64,000 nucleotides of DNA from Micromonospora antibiotica (GTDB lineage: Bacteria; Actinomycetota; Actinomycetes; Mycobacteriales; Micromonosporaceae): assembly GCF_017599305.1 (NCBI RefSeq), contig NZ_JAGFWR010000010.1:124001-188000 (forward strand), read 5' to 3'. The notes under the pieces were generated by a model. It was not told the DNA's origin. It saw only the letters and a program-made list of their open reading frames with translations, and did not search any database. Shown here piece after piece: positions 33,253 through 42,424 of the stretch (its first letter is position 1; the number at the start of each line of letters is the position of its first letter). The position numbers and the translations under genes are program-made.

Positions 33253-34911
33253 TCAGAAGACCGGGATGTAGAAGAGCACGGCCAGCACCAGCGCGATCGC
33301 GCCCAGCAGCACCGGCGAACGCCACCAGACCTGGTCCCCGGCGAGCACGTCGCCCTTCAGGTCGATCCCGCCCATGCCGTAGACCAGACCCTGCAACTCC
33401 TCGGCCCGCTTGGGTCGGGTCAGCGGGGTGACCACCGCCGCCACCACGGCGACCGTGACGAAGGCGATGCCCGCGCCCCAGAAGCTCTCCTCCAGGTCGG
33501 AGTTGAAGTGCACCACGCCGGCCTTGTAGAGCAGGTAGGTCGCCAGCGCGGCCAGGGTGCCCGCCAGCAGCGACCAGAAACCGGCCAGGGCGCTCATCCG
33601 CCGCCAGAACATGCCGATGATGAAGGTGGCGAACAGCGGGGCGTTGAACAGGGAGAACAACGCCTGGATGTAGTTCATGATGTTGCTGAACCCGGCGGCG
33701 ATGAACGCGGTGCCGATGCCCACCACCACCCCGGCCACGGTCGCGATCCGCCCGATCCGGATGTAGTAGTCGTCGGAGCGCTCCTTGCGGACGTACGCCT
33801 GCCAGATGTCGTAGGTGAAGACGGTGTTGAAGCCGCTGACGTTGGCCGCCATGCCGGCCATGAACGAGGCGACCAGGCCGGTGACCGCGATCCCGAGCAC
33901 CCCGTTGGGCAGCAGGTCGCGCATCAGCAGCGGAATCGCGTTGTTGTAGACCAGGTCACCGGACTCGGCTCCCAGCCCTTTGACGGTGACCAGCGCGATC
34001 AGGCCCGGGACCACGGTCACCACCGGGATGACCAGCTTCGGGTACGCGGCGATGATCGGCGTACGCCGGGCGGCGCTCATGTTCTTGGCCGACAGCGCCC
34101 GCTGCACCTCGGCGAAGTTGGTGGTCCAGTAGCCGAAGGAGAGCACGAACCCGAGCCCGAACACGATGCCCAGCCAGTGCGCGCCGAGCGGGTTGGCGGT
34201 GCTGCCGGTGCCCTCCCAGGCGTGCAGCCCGGCCTCGCCCAGCTTGGAGTCGCGGACCGAGTCCATCAGGCCGGCCCAGCCGCCCACCTTGACCAGGCCG
34301 ATGACGGTGATCGGCACCAGCCCGGCGATGATGACGAAGAACTGGAGCACCTCGTTGTAGATCGCACCGGTCAGCCCGCCGACGGTGATGTAGGCCAGCA
34401 CGATCGCCGCCCCGATGACGATCGCCAGCCAGAGCGGCCAGCCGAGCAGCGCCTGCATGATCAGCGCCAGCGCGTACAGGTTGACCCCGGCGATCAGCAC
34501 CTGGGCCACCGCGAAGCTGATCGCGTTCAGCAGGTGGGTCGGCCGGTTGAACCGCAGTCGCAGGTATTCCGGGACGCTGCGCACCCGGGAGCCGTAGTAG
34601 AACGGCATCATCACGATGCCCAGGAAGATCATCGCCGGTACGGCGCCGATCCAGTAGTAGTGGACGGTCATGATGCCGTACTGCGCGCCGTTGGCGGCCA
34701 TCCCGATGATCTCCAGGGCACCCAGGTTGGCCGAGACGAAGGCCAGGCCGGTCACCCAGGCGGGCAGCGAACGCCCGGAGAGGAAGAAGTCGACGCTGGT
34801 GCGGATCGCCCGACGGGCGGCGAAGCCGACCCCCAGCACGGTGACGAAGTAGAGCGCCAGGATCCCGTAGTCCAGCACGTTCATGTTCAGTCTGAGCCCG
34901 GCACCGTCCAT
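33253..34911 (-). CDS. Sodium:solute symporter (SSS family)
   Basis: A 552-residue integral membrane protein with about 13-14 spans. Family marks are DFFLSGRSLPAWVTGLAFVSANLGALE near the N-terminus and the long-range pattern VGGLTGAIYNEVLQFF. The NLGALEIIGMA and YWIGA stretches are closest to the sugar-transporting (vSGLT-like) branch, so a sugar or polyol is the likely cargo, though this is inference. ATG 34911 has AGAGGGG upstream; 11 extra codons to 34944 are not membrane-like. The small membrane protein at 32916 follows directly. Confidence 0.88.
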   Translation of the reverse strand: MDGAGLRLNMNVLDYGILALYFVTVLGVGFAARRAIRTSVDFFLSGRSLPAWVTGLAFVSANLGALEIIGMAANGAQYGIMTVHYYWIGAVPAMIFLGIVMMPFYYGSRVRSVPEYLRLRFNRPTHLLNAISFAVAQVLIAGVNLYALALIMQALLGWPLWLAIVIGAAIVLAYITVGGLTGAIYNEVLQFFVIIAGLVPITVIGLVKVGGWAGLMDSVRDSKLGEAGLHAWEGTGSTANPLGAHWLGIVFGLGFVLSFGYWTTNFAEVQRALSAKNMSAARRTPIIAAYPKLVIPVVTVVPGLIALVTVKGLGAESGDLVYNNAIPLLMRDLLPNGVLGIAVTGLVASFMAGMAANVSGFNTVFTYDIWQAYVRKERSDDYYIRIGRIATVAGVVVGIGTAFIAAGFSNIMNYIQALFSLFNAPLFATFIIGMFWRRMSALAGFWSLLAGTLAALATYLLYKAGVVHFNSDLEESFWGAGIAFVTVAVVAAVVTPLTRPKRAEELQGLVYGMGGIDLKGDVLAGDQVWWRSPVLLGAIALVLAVLFYIPVF

Positions 34912-35014
34912 CGCCCGCCACCCCTCTGATCGCGCCGTCGGCACCCGCCGAGCGTGCTATTACCCACCGTGCGGGGTTTCACACCGTCCGTGTGGATTCG
35001 GCGGGTGATTCCGA

Positions 35015-35050
35015 CGACGCCCCGGCCGGAGTGCTCCGGCCGGGGCGTCG
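35015..35050. terminator. Perfect 17-bp hairpin terminator
   Basis: CGACGCCCCGGCCGGAG (35015-35031) pairs exactly with 35034-35050 over a minimal loop. It lies 131 bases downstream of the stop codon of the gene at 35181 and upstream of the symporter start, so it most likely ends the 36996-35181 unit. Confidence 0.75.
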
Positions 35051-35180
35051 AGTGGTGCCGCAGTGGTCGTCAGGGTCGGCGGTGGTCGTCAGGGTTGGTC
35101 GGTGGATCGGGTCCGGGTGGACCGGCGCCGCCGGGGCGTAATGGTCCGCGCGGGGCGGCAGCCGGCTGTCCCGGGTCGGC

Positions 35181-36389
35181 TCAGCGGCCCAGCACCCGGT
35201 CCAGGAAGTCGCGGTACTGACGGACCGCCACCCGGAGCTGCTCGGTGTCGGCCTCGCCGGCACCCTGCCAGCCCCCCAGCTTCTCCTTCTGCGCGGCGAG
35301 CGCTTTGGACAGCGCCCCGATCGCCTCCTCGACGAGCGACTGCGCCTCGCCGGCGGCCGCCCGGGGATCGTCGACGAACCGCAGCTGGACGTCGCGCCAG
35401 CGGTCCCGGAAGCCCTGCGCGGCGTCCGCCTCGAACAGCGTGGCGGCGTCGCTGGGCACGGTGCTGTTCGCCGACCGGCCGGCGTCGGCCGAGGCGACTG
35501 CGCCGGCCGCGCCGCCTGCTGCTGCCGCCGTCACGACGCCGCCGGCCGTGGTGCCCGGCGCGGCGGTGGTGTCGGGGCCGGCCGTGGTGTCCGGGCCGGT
35601 GGTGGTGTCCAGGTCGCCCGTGATGTCCAGGTCGGCGGTGGCGCGGTCCGTCGTGGTGTCCGGGTCGGCGGTGGTGGCGTGGTCGGCGGCCGGGAGGTCG
35701 GTGTCCTCGGCGGTGGGGTGCGGGTCGGTGGCCCCGGACGACCAACGGTCCCGGTCGTGGATCCGGTCCGCCGCGGTCGGGTCGGCCCGCTCGTCGTCGA
35801 ACGGCCCGGTCTGCCCCGGCGCCCCGTCGCCGGGCGCGACGGTGTCCTCGTCCCGGGCGTCCCGCTCGTCCTGCGGTCGCCCGCCGGCCAGGGCCGAGGC
35901 GGCCACCGCGTCACCCACGCTGGTCGCGCCGAAGGCGGTCGGCAGGGGCGCCGGCTCGTGGAACTCCGGCCGCCGGTCACCGTCGGGACCGGTCACGTCG
36001 TCCCGGTCGGTCAGCGCGTCCCGGTCGCTCACGTCGTCCCGGTCGGTCAGCGCGTCCCGGTCGCTCACGTCGTCCCGGTCGGTCAGCGCGTCCCGGTCGC
36101 TCACGTCGTCCCGGTCGGTCAGCGCGTCCCGGTCGTGCCGGTCGTCCAGCCCGTCCCGGTCGGCGTCGCCCACGGGGTACGGGCGGGTGGTGTCCAGGTC
36201 GTCGTCGGCCCCCGGGTCGTCGAAGGTGCCCCGGTCGTCGAGCGCGTCCTCGGGCGTCCCGGCGTGCCGGTCCCGGCCGTGCCGGCCGGCGGTGTCGGTG
36301 TCCTCCGTGTCCGGGGGCGGCACCGCCACCGGGGTGGACCGGACGACCTCCGGGTGGTCGGTGTGGAGCTGCTGCTCGTCCTGGCGCAT
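35181..36389 (-). CDS. Acidic repeat protein with a C-terminal domain shared with its neighbour
   Basis: A 402-residue protein without membrane spans. Residues ~1-300 are strongly acidic and repetitive, including 12-residue repeats of the form DVSDRDALTDRD and later DTTTDPDTT-like runs. Residues ~310-402 form a helical domain (RDRWRDVQLRFVDDPRAAAG, then LRVAVRQYRDFLDRVLGR) that matches the C-terminal part of the adjacent upstream gene product in pattern and position. The repeat makes this copy size-variable. The ATG at 36389 has GAGGAG upstream, 13 bases after the neighbouring stop, so the genes form an operon. Function unknown. Confidence 0.75.
   Translation of the reverse strand: MRQDEQQLHTDHPEVVRSTPVAVPPPDTEDTDTAGRHGRDRHAGTPEDALDDRGTFDDPGADDDLDTTRPYPVGDADRDGLDDRHDRDALTDRDDVSDRDALTDRDDVSDRDALTDRDDVSDRDALTDRDDVTGPDGDRRPEFHEPAPLPTAFGATSVGDAVAASALAGGRPQDERDARDEDTVAPGDGAPGQTGPFDDERADPTAADRIHDRDRWSSGATDPHPTAEDTDLPAADHATTADPDTTTDRATADLDITGDLDTTTGPDTTAGPDTTAAPGTTAGGVVTAAAAGGAAGAVASADAGRSANSTVPSDAATLFEADAAQGFRDRWRDVQLRFVDDPRAAAGEAQSLVEEAIGALSKALAAQKEKLGGWQGAGEADTEQLRVAVRQYRDFLDRVLGR
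35997..36140. repeat. 36-bp in-frame tandem repeat
   Basis: A 36-bp unit beginning GTCGTCCCGGTCGGTCAGCG starts at 35997, 36033, 36069 and 36105, the last one partial. It encodes the 12-residue repeat DVSDRDALTDRD on the minus strand. The first three copies are identical at base level, suggesting recent expansion. Confidence 0.9.
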
Positions 36390-36402
36390 GGTGGGGTTCT
36401 CC

Positions 36403-36996
36403 TCAGCGGGTGGTGGCGTCCTGCGGGCGGTCCGGGTGCTGCTGCTGCGCCGGGCGGTGCCCGACCGGGTCCTCGCCGAGCAGGTCGGCGAAGAGCGCCC
36501 GGTAGTGGACGACGGCCTGGCGGAGGTCCTCGGTGCCGGCCTCACCGCGCTCGTTGCGCAGCCGGATCTCGTGCGCCTCCCGGTAGTGGGTCAGCGTGCG
36601 GGCGTGCTCCACGGAGAGGTGGGCGACCTGCTCGGTGAACTCGCCGGTCGGGTAGCCCCGGTCGGCGATCAGCTGGCTGACCAGCTCGTCGGCGTCGCCG
36701 ACGGTCTCGGCCGGCGAGTCGACGAAGCGGACCTGCAACTCTTCCCAGGCGGCGGCGTACCGGGCCCGGTCCTGCGGGCTGAGCGGGGTCAGGGTCAGCT
36801 CCGCGTGCCGGCGCTCCCGCTCGCGCAGTTCGCGTTCGGCGGCGCTGCGGCTGTCCTGCTCCGCGACCACCCGGTCGTACTCGGGGCCGAACCGGGACCT
36901 GAGGGCGCGTCGTCGGTTGGCCACGACGGCCACGGCGACCAGCGCCGCCACCACCAGGACGACGAGAACCAGTAGGACTATCTGCGTGGGCGACAT
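36403..36996 (-). CDS. Conserved actinobacterial membrane-anchored protein
   Basis: A 197-residue protein with one N-terminal span (~5-27, IVLLVLVVLVVAALVAVAVV), an Arg/Glu-rich helical neck (~30-75) and a globular helical domain (~78-165) with WEELQVRFVDSPAETVGDAD, RGYPTGEF, VEHARTLTHYREAHEI and LRQAVVHYRALFADLLGE. This domain is widespread in Actinobacteria as a 'secreted protein' of unknown role (from memory). It heads a two-gene operon with the acidic repeat protein, which carries a shortened copy of the same domain. GGAGGAGG lies just before ATG 36996. The topology puts the domain in the cytoplasm or outside depending on orientation; I cannot decide which. Confidence 0.8.
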   Translation of the reverse strand: MSPTQIVLLVLVVLVVAALVAVAVVANRRRALRSRFGPEYDRVVAEQDSRSAAERELRERERRHAELTLTPLSPQDRARYAAAWEELQVRFVDSPAETVGDADELVSQLIADRGYPTGEFTEQVAHLSVEHARTLTHYREAHEIRLRNERGEAGTEDLRQAVVHYRALFADLLGEDPVGHRPAQQQHPDRPQDATTR

Positions 36997-37417
36997 GGCC
37001 TCCTCCTTCTCCCTCCGGTATTCCCTCCCCGCACTGATCACCAATCCCGATCCGGCGAATTTCCTTCGCCGGTTCGCACCGGACCGTGACGAACCGGTCA
37101 CGTCGTACGTCCGGGGTCGATCGGGGCGGGCGGTCCGGTCACGTTTTTCCGCCGGTCCCCGGGGCCGGCCGACGGGTCGTCGGTGGTCGTGGTGGGTGTC
37201 GTCGATGCCTGATCAACCCGGGTGCGACCCGGTCCGCCGGGCCGCGACGGCGGGTCCGGCGGCGGCGACGCAGCGGTGACGGCGGGAGACGCACGGTAGT
37301 GCTGAGCGTCAGGATTACGTATCCTGCCCAAGGCGCCGTGCCGGTGCCCGGCGTCGATGCCGGACCGCCCGGCCGGTACCGGCGTCACCGCCGACACTCC
37401 CGCCCGGGCGAGGAATC
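36997..37417. promoter_or_regulatory. Divergent promoter region of the conservon
   Basis: A 421-base gap between divergent genes. The clearest element is the palindrome CAGGAT-TACGT-ATCCTG at 37310-37326, 92 bases before the kinase start and well placed for a regulator of the conservon. The rest is GC-rich with no gene visible. Confidence 0.5.
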
Positions 37418-39760
37418 ATGGACACCCGCGACTGGCCGATCCGCGCCAAGCTGACCGCCCTGGTCGTCACCCCCGTGGCCGCCCTGCTGGCGCTCTGGAT
37501 CTTTGCCACGACGTTGACCTTCGGGCCGGCTCTCGACCTGCTCGCCGCCCGGACCCTGCTGTCGGACTTCGGTCGGCCCGGCGAACAGGTGGTGGCCGAG
37601 CTGCAACGGGAGCGCCGGGCCTCGGTGATCCACCTGGCCGGCACCGACACCCTGCCCGCCCTGGCGCAACAGCGGCGACGCACCGACGAGGCGATCGTCG
37701 AGCTGCGTCGGCTGATGGCCGGGGAGCAGCTACGGGACGCCGCAGGCGACCTGCTCAACGCCCGGCTGGACGCGCTCGGCGCCGCCCTGGACGCGCTGCC
37801 CGCCGGTCGGGGGTTCATCGACCGGCGGCAGGTCGACCGGGCCGGCGCGATCGGGCTCTACAGCGGCATGATCTCCTCGGCGTTCCAGGCGTTCGCCGCC
37901 ACGGCGGCCCTGCCCGACGCGGAGCTGAACCGGCAGGCGCTCGCTTTGACCGCGCTCGGCCGCTCCCGCGAGCTGCTCGGCCAGACCGACGCGGTGCTGG
38001 CCGGTGCGTTCGTCACCGGCCGGTTCACCGAGGGCGAACACCTGCGGCTGGTGCAGACCATCGCCAACGAGCGGTTCGTCGCGGAGTCGTCCGTGGCCGA
38101 CCTGCCGGCCGCCGACCGGGCCGCCTACCAGCGGTTGGTGGAGGGGGAGGCGTTCGTCCGGCTGCGCACCATGCAGGAGCAGCTGCTGACCGTCGGGCCG
38201 TCCGCCGTCCCGCCGATCGACGCCCGGACCTGGCAGGCCAGTCAGGAAGCGGTGCAGCAGGAGCTGCGCGACTTCGAGCTGAGCCAGGCCGACGGGCTGG
38301 CCGAGCGTTCGGTGCCGGTCGCCGTCACGATCCTGGCCCGGCTCGGTGTGGCCGGGGTGCTGGGGCTGGCGGCGATCGTGGCGTCGCTGCTGGTCGCCGT
38401 CCGGGTCGGCCGGACGCTGGCCCGCCGGTTGTCCGCGGTCCGCGCCGCCGCGCTGGAACTGGCCGAGCACCGGCTGCCCGACGTGGTCACCCGGTTGCGC
38501 CGGGGTGAGCAGGTCGACGTGGCCCGGGAGGCCCCGCCGCTGTCCTACGGCGCTGACGAGATCGGCGACGTCGGTCGGGCGTTCACCGAGGTCAGCCGGG
38601 TGGCGGTCCGGTCGGCGATCGACGAGGTGACGCTGCGACGGGGGTTGAACGAGGTCTTCCTCAACCTGGCCCGGCGCAGCCAGGGGCTGGTGCACCGGCA
38701 ACTTGCGGTGCTCGACCGGATGGAACGCCGCGCCGAGGACCCGGACGAACTGGCCGAGTTGTTCCGCGTGGACCATCTCGCCACCCGGCTGCGCCGGCAC
38801 GCCGAGGACCTGGTCATCCTGGCCGGCGCGGCCCCGGGGCGGGGCTGGCGGCAGCCGGTCGCCCTGCTGGACGTGCTGCGCGGCGCGATCTCCGAGGTCG
38901 AGGCGTACGACCGGGTGGACATCGGCCGGGTCGGGCCGGCCGGGCTGCTCGGCCGGGCCGTCGCCGACGTCATCCACCTGCTCGCCGAGCTGATCGAGAA
39001 CGCCACCGCGTTCTCCCCGCCCGAGCGTCGGGTCGAGGTGACCGGGACGCCCGTCGTCGACGGCTACCTCGTCGAGATCACCGACCACGGGCTGGGGATG
39101 TCGCCCCAGGCGATCGAGGACGCCAACCGGCGGCTGGCCACCCCGCCGGAGTTCGATCCGGCCGACAGCGCCCGGCTCGGCCTGTTCGTGGTGTCCCGGC
39201 TGGCCGCCCGGCACGACGTCAAGGTCACCCTGCGGGCCGGCACGCCGGTCGGGCTCACCGCGCTGGTGCGTATCCCCGCCGACCTGGTCACCGAGGAGCC
39301 GCCGATCGCCGCGCCCACCCGGGACCGCCCGGCGGCGTCGGTGTCCCGGCTGACCACGCTGCCCCGACCACGGACCACCCGGACCACCCGGGAACGGCCG
39401 GAGCAGACCGTGCTGCCGTTCGCTCCGGCCCGTACCTCGTCGGTGGAGGCCGCCCCCGACGGCGACGGTCTGCCCCGTCGGGTCCGCCGTCGGGGGCCGG
39501 CCGCCCACCAGCTGCCCCCGGCCAGTCAGGACGCGCCCGCCACCCGCTCTCCCGAGGAGGTACGCCGGCAGATGTCGGCCCTCCAGGCCGGTACCGCCCG
39601 GGGGCGCCTGGACAGCAGCGGCGTCCACCCGGCGCCGCCGGCCCGGCCCGACCCGACCGCGGGCGACGAGCCGGGACGGACCGACGGCGTCGGGGTGCCA
39701 CCGTCACCGGCCGGCCCGGCGGCGACGTCCGATTCGACCGCGACTGAGAGGGACGCCTAG
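37418..39760 (+). CDS. Conservon sensor kinase (CvnA-like)
   Basis: A 780-residue membrane histidine-kinase-like protein: a span near 10-32, an extracytoplasmic helical sensor (~35-305, nitrate-sensor-like), a second span (~308-330), a HAMP-like linker, a helical region (~380-500) and an ATPase domain (~515-625) with the N-box IENATAFSPPE, the G1 box ITDHGLGMS and LGLFVVSRLA. The last ~150 residues are Pro/Arg-rich. The dimerisation helix has no obvious phospho-His motif. Such kinases head conservons, operons of four conserved genes that act like G-protein switches in Streptomyces. Its stop codon overlaps the next start by one base. Confidence 0.9.
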   Translation: MDTRDWPIRAKLTALVVTPVAALLALWIFATTLTFGPALDLLAARTLLSDFGRPGEQVVAELQRERRASVIHLAGTDTLPALAQQRRRTDEAIVELRRLMAGEQLRDAAGDLLNARLDALGAALDALPAGRGFIDRRQVDRAGAIGLYSGMISSAFQAFAATAALPDAELNRQALALTALGRSRELLGQTDAVLAGAFVTGRFTEGEHLRLVQTIANERFVAESSVADLPAADRAAYQRLVEGEAFVRLRTMQEQLLTVGPSAVPPIDARTWQASQEAVQQELRDFELSQADGLAERSVPVAVTILARLGVAGVLGLAAIVASLLVAVRVGRTLARRLSAVRAAALELAEHRLPDVVTRLRRGEQVDVAREAPPLSYGADEIGDVGRAFTEVSRVAVRSAIDEVTLRRGLNEVFLNLARRSQGLVHRQLAVLDRMERRAEDPDELAELFRVDHLATRLRRHAEDLVILAGAAPGRGWRQPVALLDVLRGAISEVEAYDRVDIGRVGPAGLLGRAVADVIHLLAELIENATAFSPPERRVEVTGTPVVDGYLVEITDHGLGMSPQAIEDANRRLATPPEFDPADSARLGLFVVSRLAARHDVKVTLRAGTPVGLTALVRIPADLVTEEPPIAAPTRDRPAASVSRLTTLPRPRTTRTTRERPEQTVLPFAPARTSSVEAAPDGDGLPRRVRRRGPAAHQLPPASQDAPATRSPEEVRRQMSALQAGTARGRLDSSGVHPAPPARPDPTAGDEPGRTDGVGVPPSPAGPAATSDSTATERDA

Positions 39761-40182
39761 TGGTGCACACGACACGGCAGAACGCTGATCTCGGCTGGTT
39801 GCTCGACGAGCTGGTGGAACGGGTGCCGGCGGCCCGGCAGGCGGTGATCCTCTCCGCCGACGGCCTGCTGCTCGGCGCGTCCGCCGAGTTGGACCGCTCC
39901 GACGCCGAGCACCTCTGCGCACTGGCCTCGGGCTTCTCCAGCCTGGCGAAGGGGGCGAGCCGGCAGTTGGCCGCCGGTGGCGTCCGGCAGACCGTGGTGG
40001 AGATGGAGGAGGCGTACCTCTTCGTGACGGCCGCCGGTCAGGGGGCCTGCCTGGCGGTGGCCTGCGCGGCGGACGCGGACATCGGCCTGGTGGCGTACGA
40101 GATGGCGATGCTGGTCGTCCGGGTCGGCGAGAACCTGACCGCGCCGGCCAGGGCGGCGGCGGGGATCGCCGATGCGGGCTGA
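39760..40182 (+). CDS. Roadblock/LC7 protein (CvnB-like)
   Basis: A 140-residue roadblock/LC7 domain protein (VPAARQAVILSADGLLLGAS, then VEMEEAYLFVTAAGQGACLAV). In conservons and in Myxococcus MglAB, such proteins regulate the partner small GTPase. It starts at GTG 39760, sharing one base with the kinase stop, after a GAGAGGG site. A second GTG follows immediately and cannot be excluded as the start. Its end overlaps the DUF742 gene by 11 bases, indicating tight translational coupling. Confidence 0.92.
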   Translation: MVHTTRQNADLGWLLDELVERVPAARQAVILSADGLLLGASAELDRSDAEHLCALASGFSSLAKGASRQLAAGGVRQTVVEMEEAYLFVTAAGQGACLAVACAADADIGLVAYEMAMLVVRVGENLTAPARAAAGIADAG

Positions 40183-40561
40183 GCAGCCGGGTCACCAGCA
40201 CGAGTGGTTGGACGGCGCAGCCGGGCCGGTCGTGCGCCCGTACACCCTCACCGGTGGTCGGGTGCGGCCCGCCGTCGGCGGCTTCGACCTGGTGGCCTTC
40301 GTGCTGGCCGCGGCGGGCGTCGACCCGTACGGCCAGCCGGGGCTGCAACCCGAGCACCGCCGGCTGGTGGAGTGCGCCCGGCAACCGGTGGCGGTCGTGG
40401 ATCTCGCCGCCGACCTGGACCTCGCCCTCGGCGTGGTCCAGGTCCTCCTCGGTGACCTGCTCGCCCGTGGGCTGGTCACCGTGCACGAACCGCCGGCCGC
40501 CGCCGGCCTTCCCGACAACGACATTCTCAAGGCGGTGGTCAGTGGACTACGTGCGCTCTGA
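40172..40561 (+). CDS. DUF742 protein (CvnC-like)
   Basis: A 129-residue DUF742 protein: VRPYTLTGGRVRP near residue 22 is the family hallmark, and the rest forms a winged-helix-like fold (VVDLAADLDLALGVVQVLLGDLLARGLVTVH). In Streptomyces conservons this component associates with the kinase and GTPase. It overlaps the roadblock gene by 11 bases and the GTPase gene by 20 bases, consistent with one polycistronic message. Length is typical. Confidence 0.9.
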   Translation: MRAEQPGHQHEWLDGAAGPVVRPYTLTGGRVRPAVGGFDLVAFVLAAAGVDPYGQPGLQPEHRRLVECARQPVAVVDLAADLDLALGVVQVLLGDLLARGLVTVHEPPAAAGLPDNDILKAVVSGLRAL

Positions 40562-41144
40562 GCGCGACCCCTCACCGGCCCGGTTGCCCCTGGCCCTCAA
40601 GATCCTCATCGCCGGTGGCTTCGGTGCCGGCAAGACGACGCTGGTGAGTGCGCTCAGTGAGGTCCGGCCGTTGCAGACCGAGGAGGTGCTGACCGACGCC
40701 GGCATCGGCACCGACGACCTCTCCGGGGTGGAGGGCAAGTCGACCACCACGGTGGCGATGGACTTCGGTCGGATCACCATCACCGACGACCTCCAGGTCT
40801 ATCTGTTCGGCACCCCGGGGCAGGACCGGTTCTGGTTCCTCTGGGACGAGTTGGCCTTCGGCGCGCTCGGCGCGGTGGTGCTGGCCGACACCCGCCGGCT
40901 GCCCGACTGTTTCCCGTCGATCGACTACTTCGAGCAGCGCGGCATCCCGTTCGTGGTGGGCGTGAACTGCTTCGAGGACACCCGTCGGTTCGGCGCGGAG
41001 GCGGTCCGGCAGGCGCTGGACATCGAGCCGGAGGTGCCCGTGGTGCTCTGTGACGCCCGGGACCGGCAGTCCGGCAAGCTGGTGTTGATCTCGCTGGTGG
41101 AGCACGTGGCCCGCCAGCGTGGGGAACCGGTGCCGGTGGGCTGA
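40542..41144 (+). CDS. Conservon small GTPase (CvnD-like)
   Basis: A 200-residue GTP-binding protein with the P-loop GGFGAGKTT, the switch sequence FGTPGQDRF (matching the Gtr/MglA-like 'TPGQ') and a weak NKxD equivalent (GVNCFED). It is the output GTPase of the conservon and probably cycles with the roadblock partner. The start is GTG 40542, inside the end of the DUF742 gene; the upstream open frame is a shadow. No cytochrome P450 gene (CvnE) follows, unlike some Streptomyces conservons; a lactonase gene lies 107 bases on. Confidence 0.9.
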   Translation: MDYVRSERDPSPARLPLALKILIAGGFGAGKTTLVSALSEVRPLQTEEVLTDAGIGTDDLSGVEGKSTTTVAMDFGRITITDDLQVYLFGTPGQDRFWFLWDELAFGALGAVVLADTRRLPDCFPSIDYFEQRGIPFVVGVNCFEDTRRFGAEAVRQALDIEPEVPVVLCDARDRQSGKLVLISLVEHVARQRGEPVPVG

Positions 41145-41251
41145 ACCGGCCGGCCGGGTCCGCCGGTGAGGAAAACCCGGAAATCAGGGGTGACGGCCGG
41201 GGATTGCGGGAAGCCTGGAGATCGACGGCGGATTCGGCGGAGGGTGGTTCG

Positions 41252-42283
41252 GTGACGGGCACGATCGTCCACATCGGTGGTTACACGGCACGGTCGGGCG
41301 GGCGCGGGGAGGGCATCGTCGCCGCCCGACGCGATCCGGAGTCGGGGCAGTTGACCCTGCTCGGCACGGTCGCGTCGACCCCGTCGCCGTCCTTCCTCGC
41401 CCGCCACCCCACCCGGCCGGTGCTGTACGCCGTCAACGAGTTGCCCGAGGGGCAGGTGAGCGCCTTCGACGTCGGCCCTGACGGCGGGCTGAGCCCGCTG
41501 GGGGTGTGGTCGACCGGGGGTGCCGAGCCGGCCCACCTGGCGGTCGCCCCCGACGGCGGGCACCTCTTCGTCGCCAACTACGGCGGGGGCAGCGTCGCCG
41601 TCCTGCCGCTGGACGGGCGGGGGGTGCCCGGGGAACGCACCGACCTGGTGATCCACCAGGGGCACGGTCCGGACCCGGAGCGGCAGGAACAGGCACACTG
41701 CCACATGGTGTCGCCCGACCCCGGCACCGGCCCGCTGCTCGTCGTCGACCTGGGCACCGACTCGATCTACCGGTACGACCTGGACGCGGCCTCCGGCCGG
41801 CTGACGCCGCGGGCCCCCCGGGTGCGGACGGCCCCCGGCACCGGCCCCCGGCACCTGGCCCGGCATCCCGACGGGCGGCGCTGCTGGCTCGCCGGTGAGC
41901 TGGACGCGACGGTGACCGCCTACGAGGTGACCGCCGAGGGGGTGCTGCACCAGCGGGGTCGGGTGGACGCGAGCGCGCGGGCCGGCCACGTCCAGCCGTC
42001 GGAGATCACCGTGGGGCCGGACGGCCGGTTCCTCTACGTGGGCAACCGTGGGGTGGGCACGGTGGCGGTCTTCGCTCTCGACGGGGACCTGCCGCAGCTG
42101 GTCGACGAGGTGGACACCGGTGGGGAGTGGCCCCGGCACTTTACGTTGAGTGGGCGGCACCTCTATGTGGCCGACGAACGGGCCGACATGATCCGGGTGT
42201 TTTGGGTCGACCCGGACTCGGGCGTGCCGTCGCCGGCGGGTGAGCCGGTGTCGACCGGCAGCCCGACCTGCGTACTGCCCTGA
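41252..42283 (+). CDS. Lactonase family protein (6-phosphogluconolactonase type)
   Basis: A 343-residue seven-bladed beta-propeller of the Pgl/3-carboxymuconate-cyclase family. Repeating blades show patterns such as ARHPTRPVLYAVNE, APDGGHLFVANYGGGSV and GPDGRFLYVGNRGVGTV. E. coli Pgl hydrolyses 6-phosphogluconolactone in the oxidative pentose phosphate pathway; other members act on other lactones, so the substrate is not certain. GTG 41252 has a GAGGG site and begins next to the first strand (TGTIVHIGGYT). It stands between the conservon and the VWA protein without clear functional linkage. Confidence 0.85.
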   Translation: MTGTIVHIGGYTARSGGRGEGIVAARRDPESGQLTLLGTVASTPSPSFLARHPTRPVLYAVNELPEGQVSAFDVGPDGGLSPLGVWSTGGAEPAHLAVAPDGGHLFVANYGGGSVAVLPLDGRGVPGERTDLVIHQGHGPDPERQEQAHCHMVSPDPGTGPLLVVDLGTDSIYRYDLDAASGRLTPRAPRVRTAPGTGPRHLARHPDGRRCWLAGELDATVTAYEVTAEGVLHQRGRVDASARAGHVQPSEITVGPDGRFLYVGNRGVGTVAVFALDGDLPQLVDEVDTGGEWPRHFTLSGRHLYVADERADMIRVFWVDPDSGVPSPAGEPVSTGSPTCVLP

Positions 42284-42424
42284 CAGATGCCGGTTGTCCA
42301 GGGTGGATTCGGGCCACGTCACGAAACGGTCTGATTACGCAGAGTGCGGAAATAGTGATCAACTGTTTCTCCTGCGTAACTTTCGTCCGAACGGTTGTGG
42401 CAGTAAGCGCACGAGATACGCAAG

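Noticed and set aside
35997..36140. A CRISPR-like array
   Set aside because: The 36-bp units are contiguous without spacers and are in-frame coding repeats; no cas genes are near.
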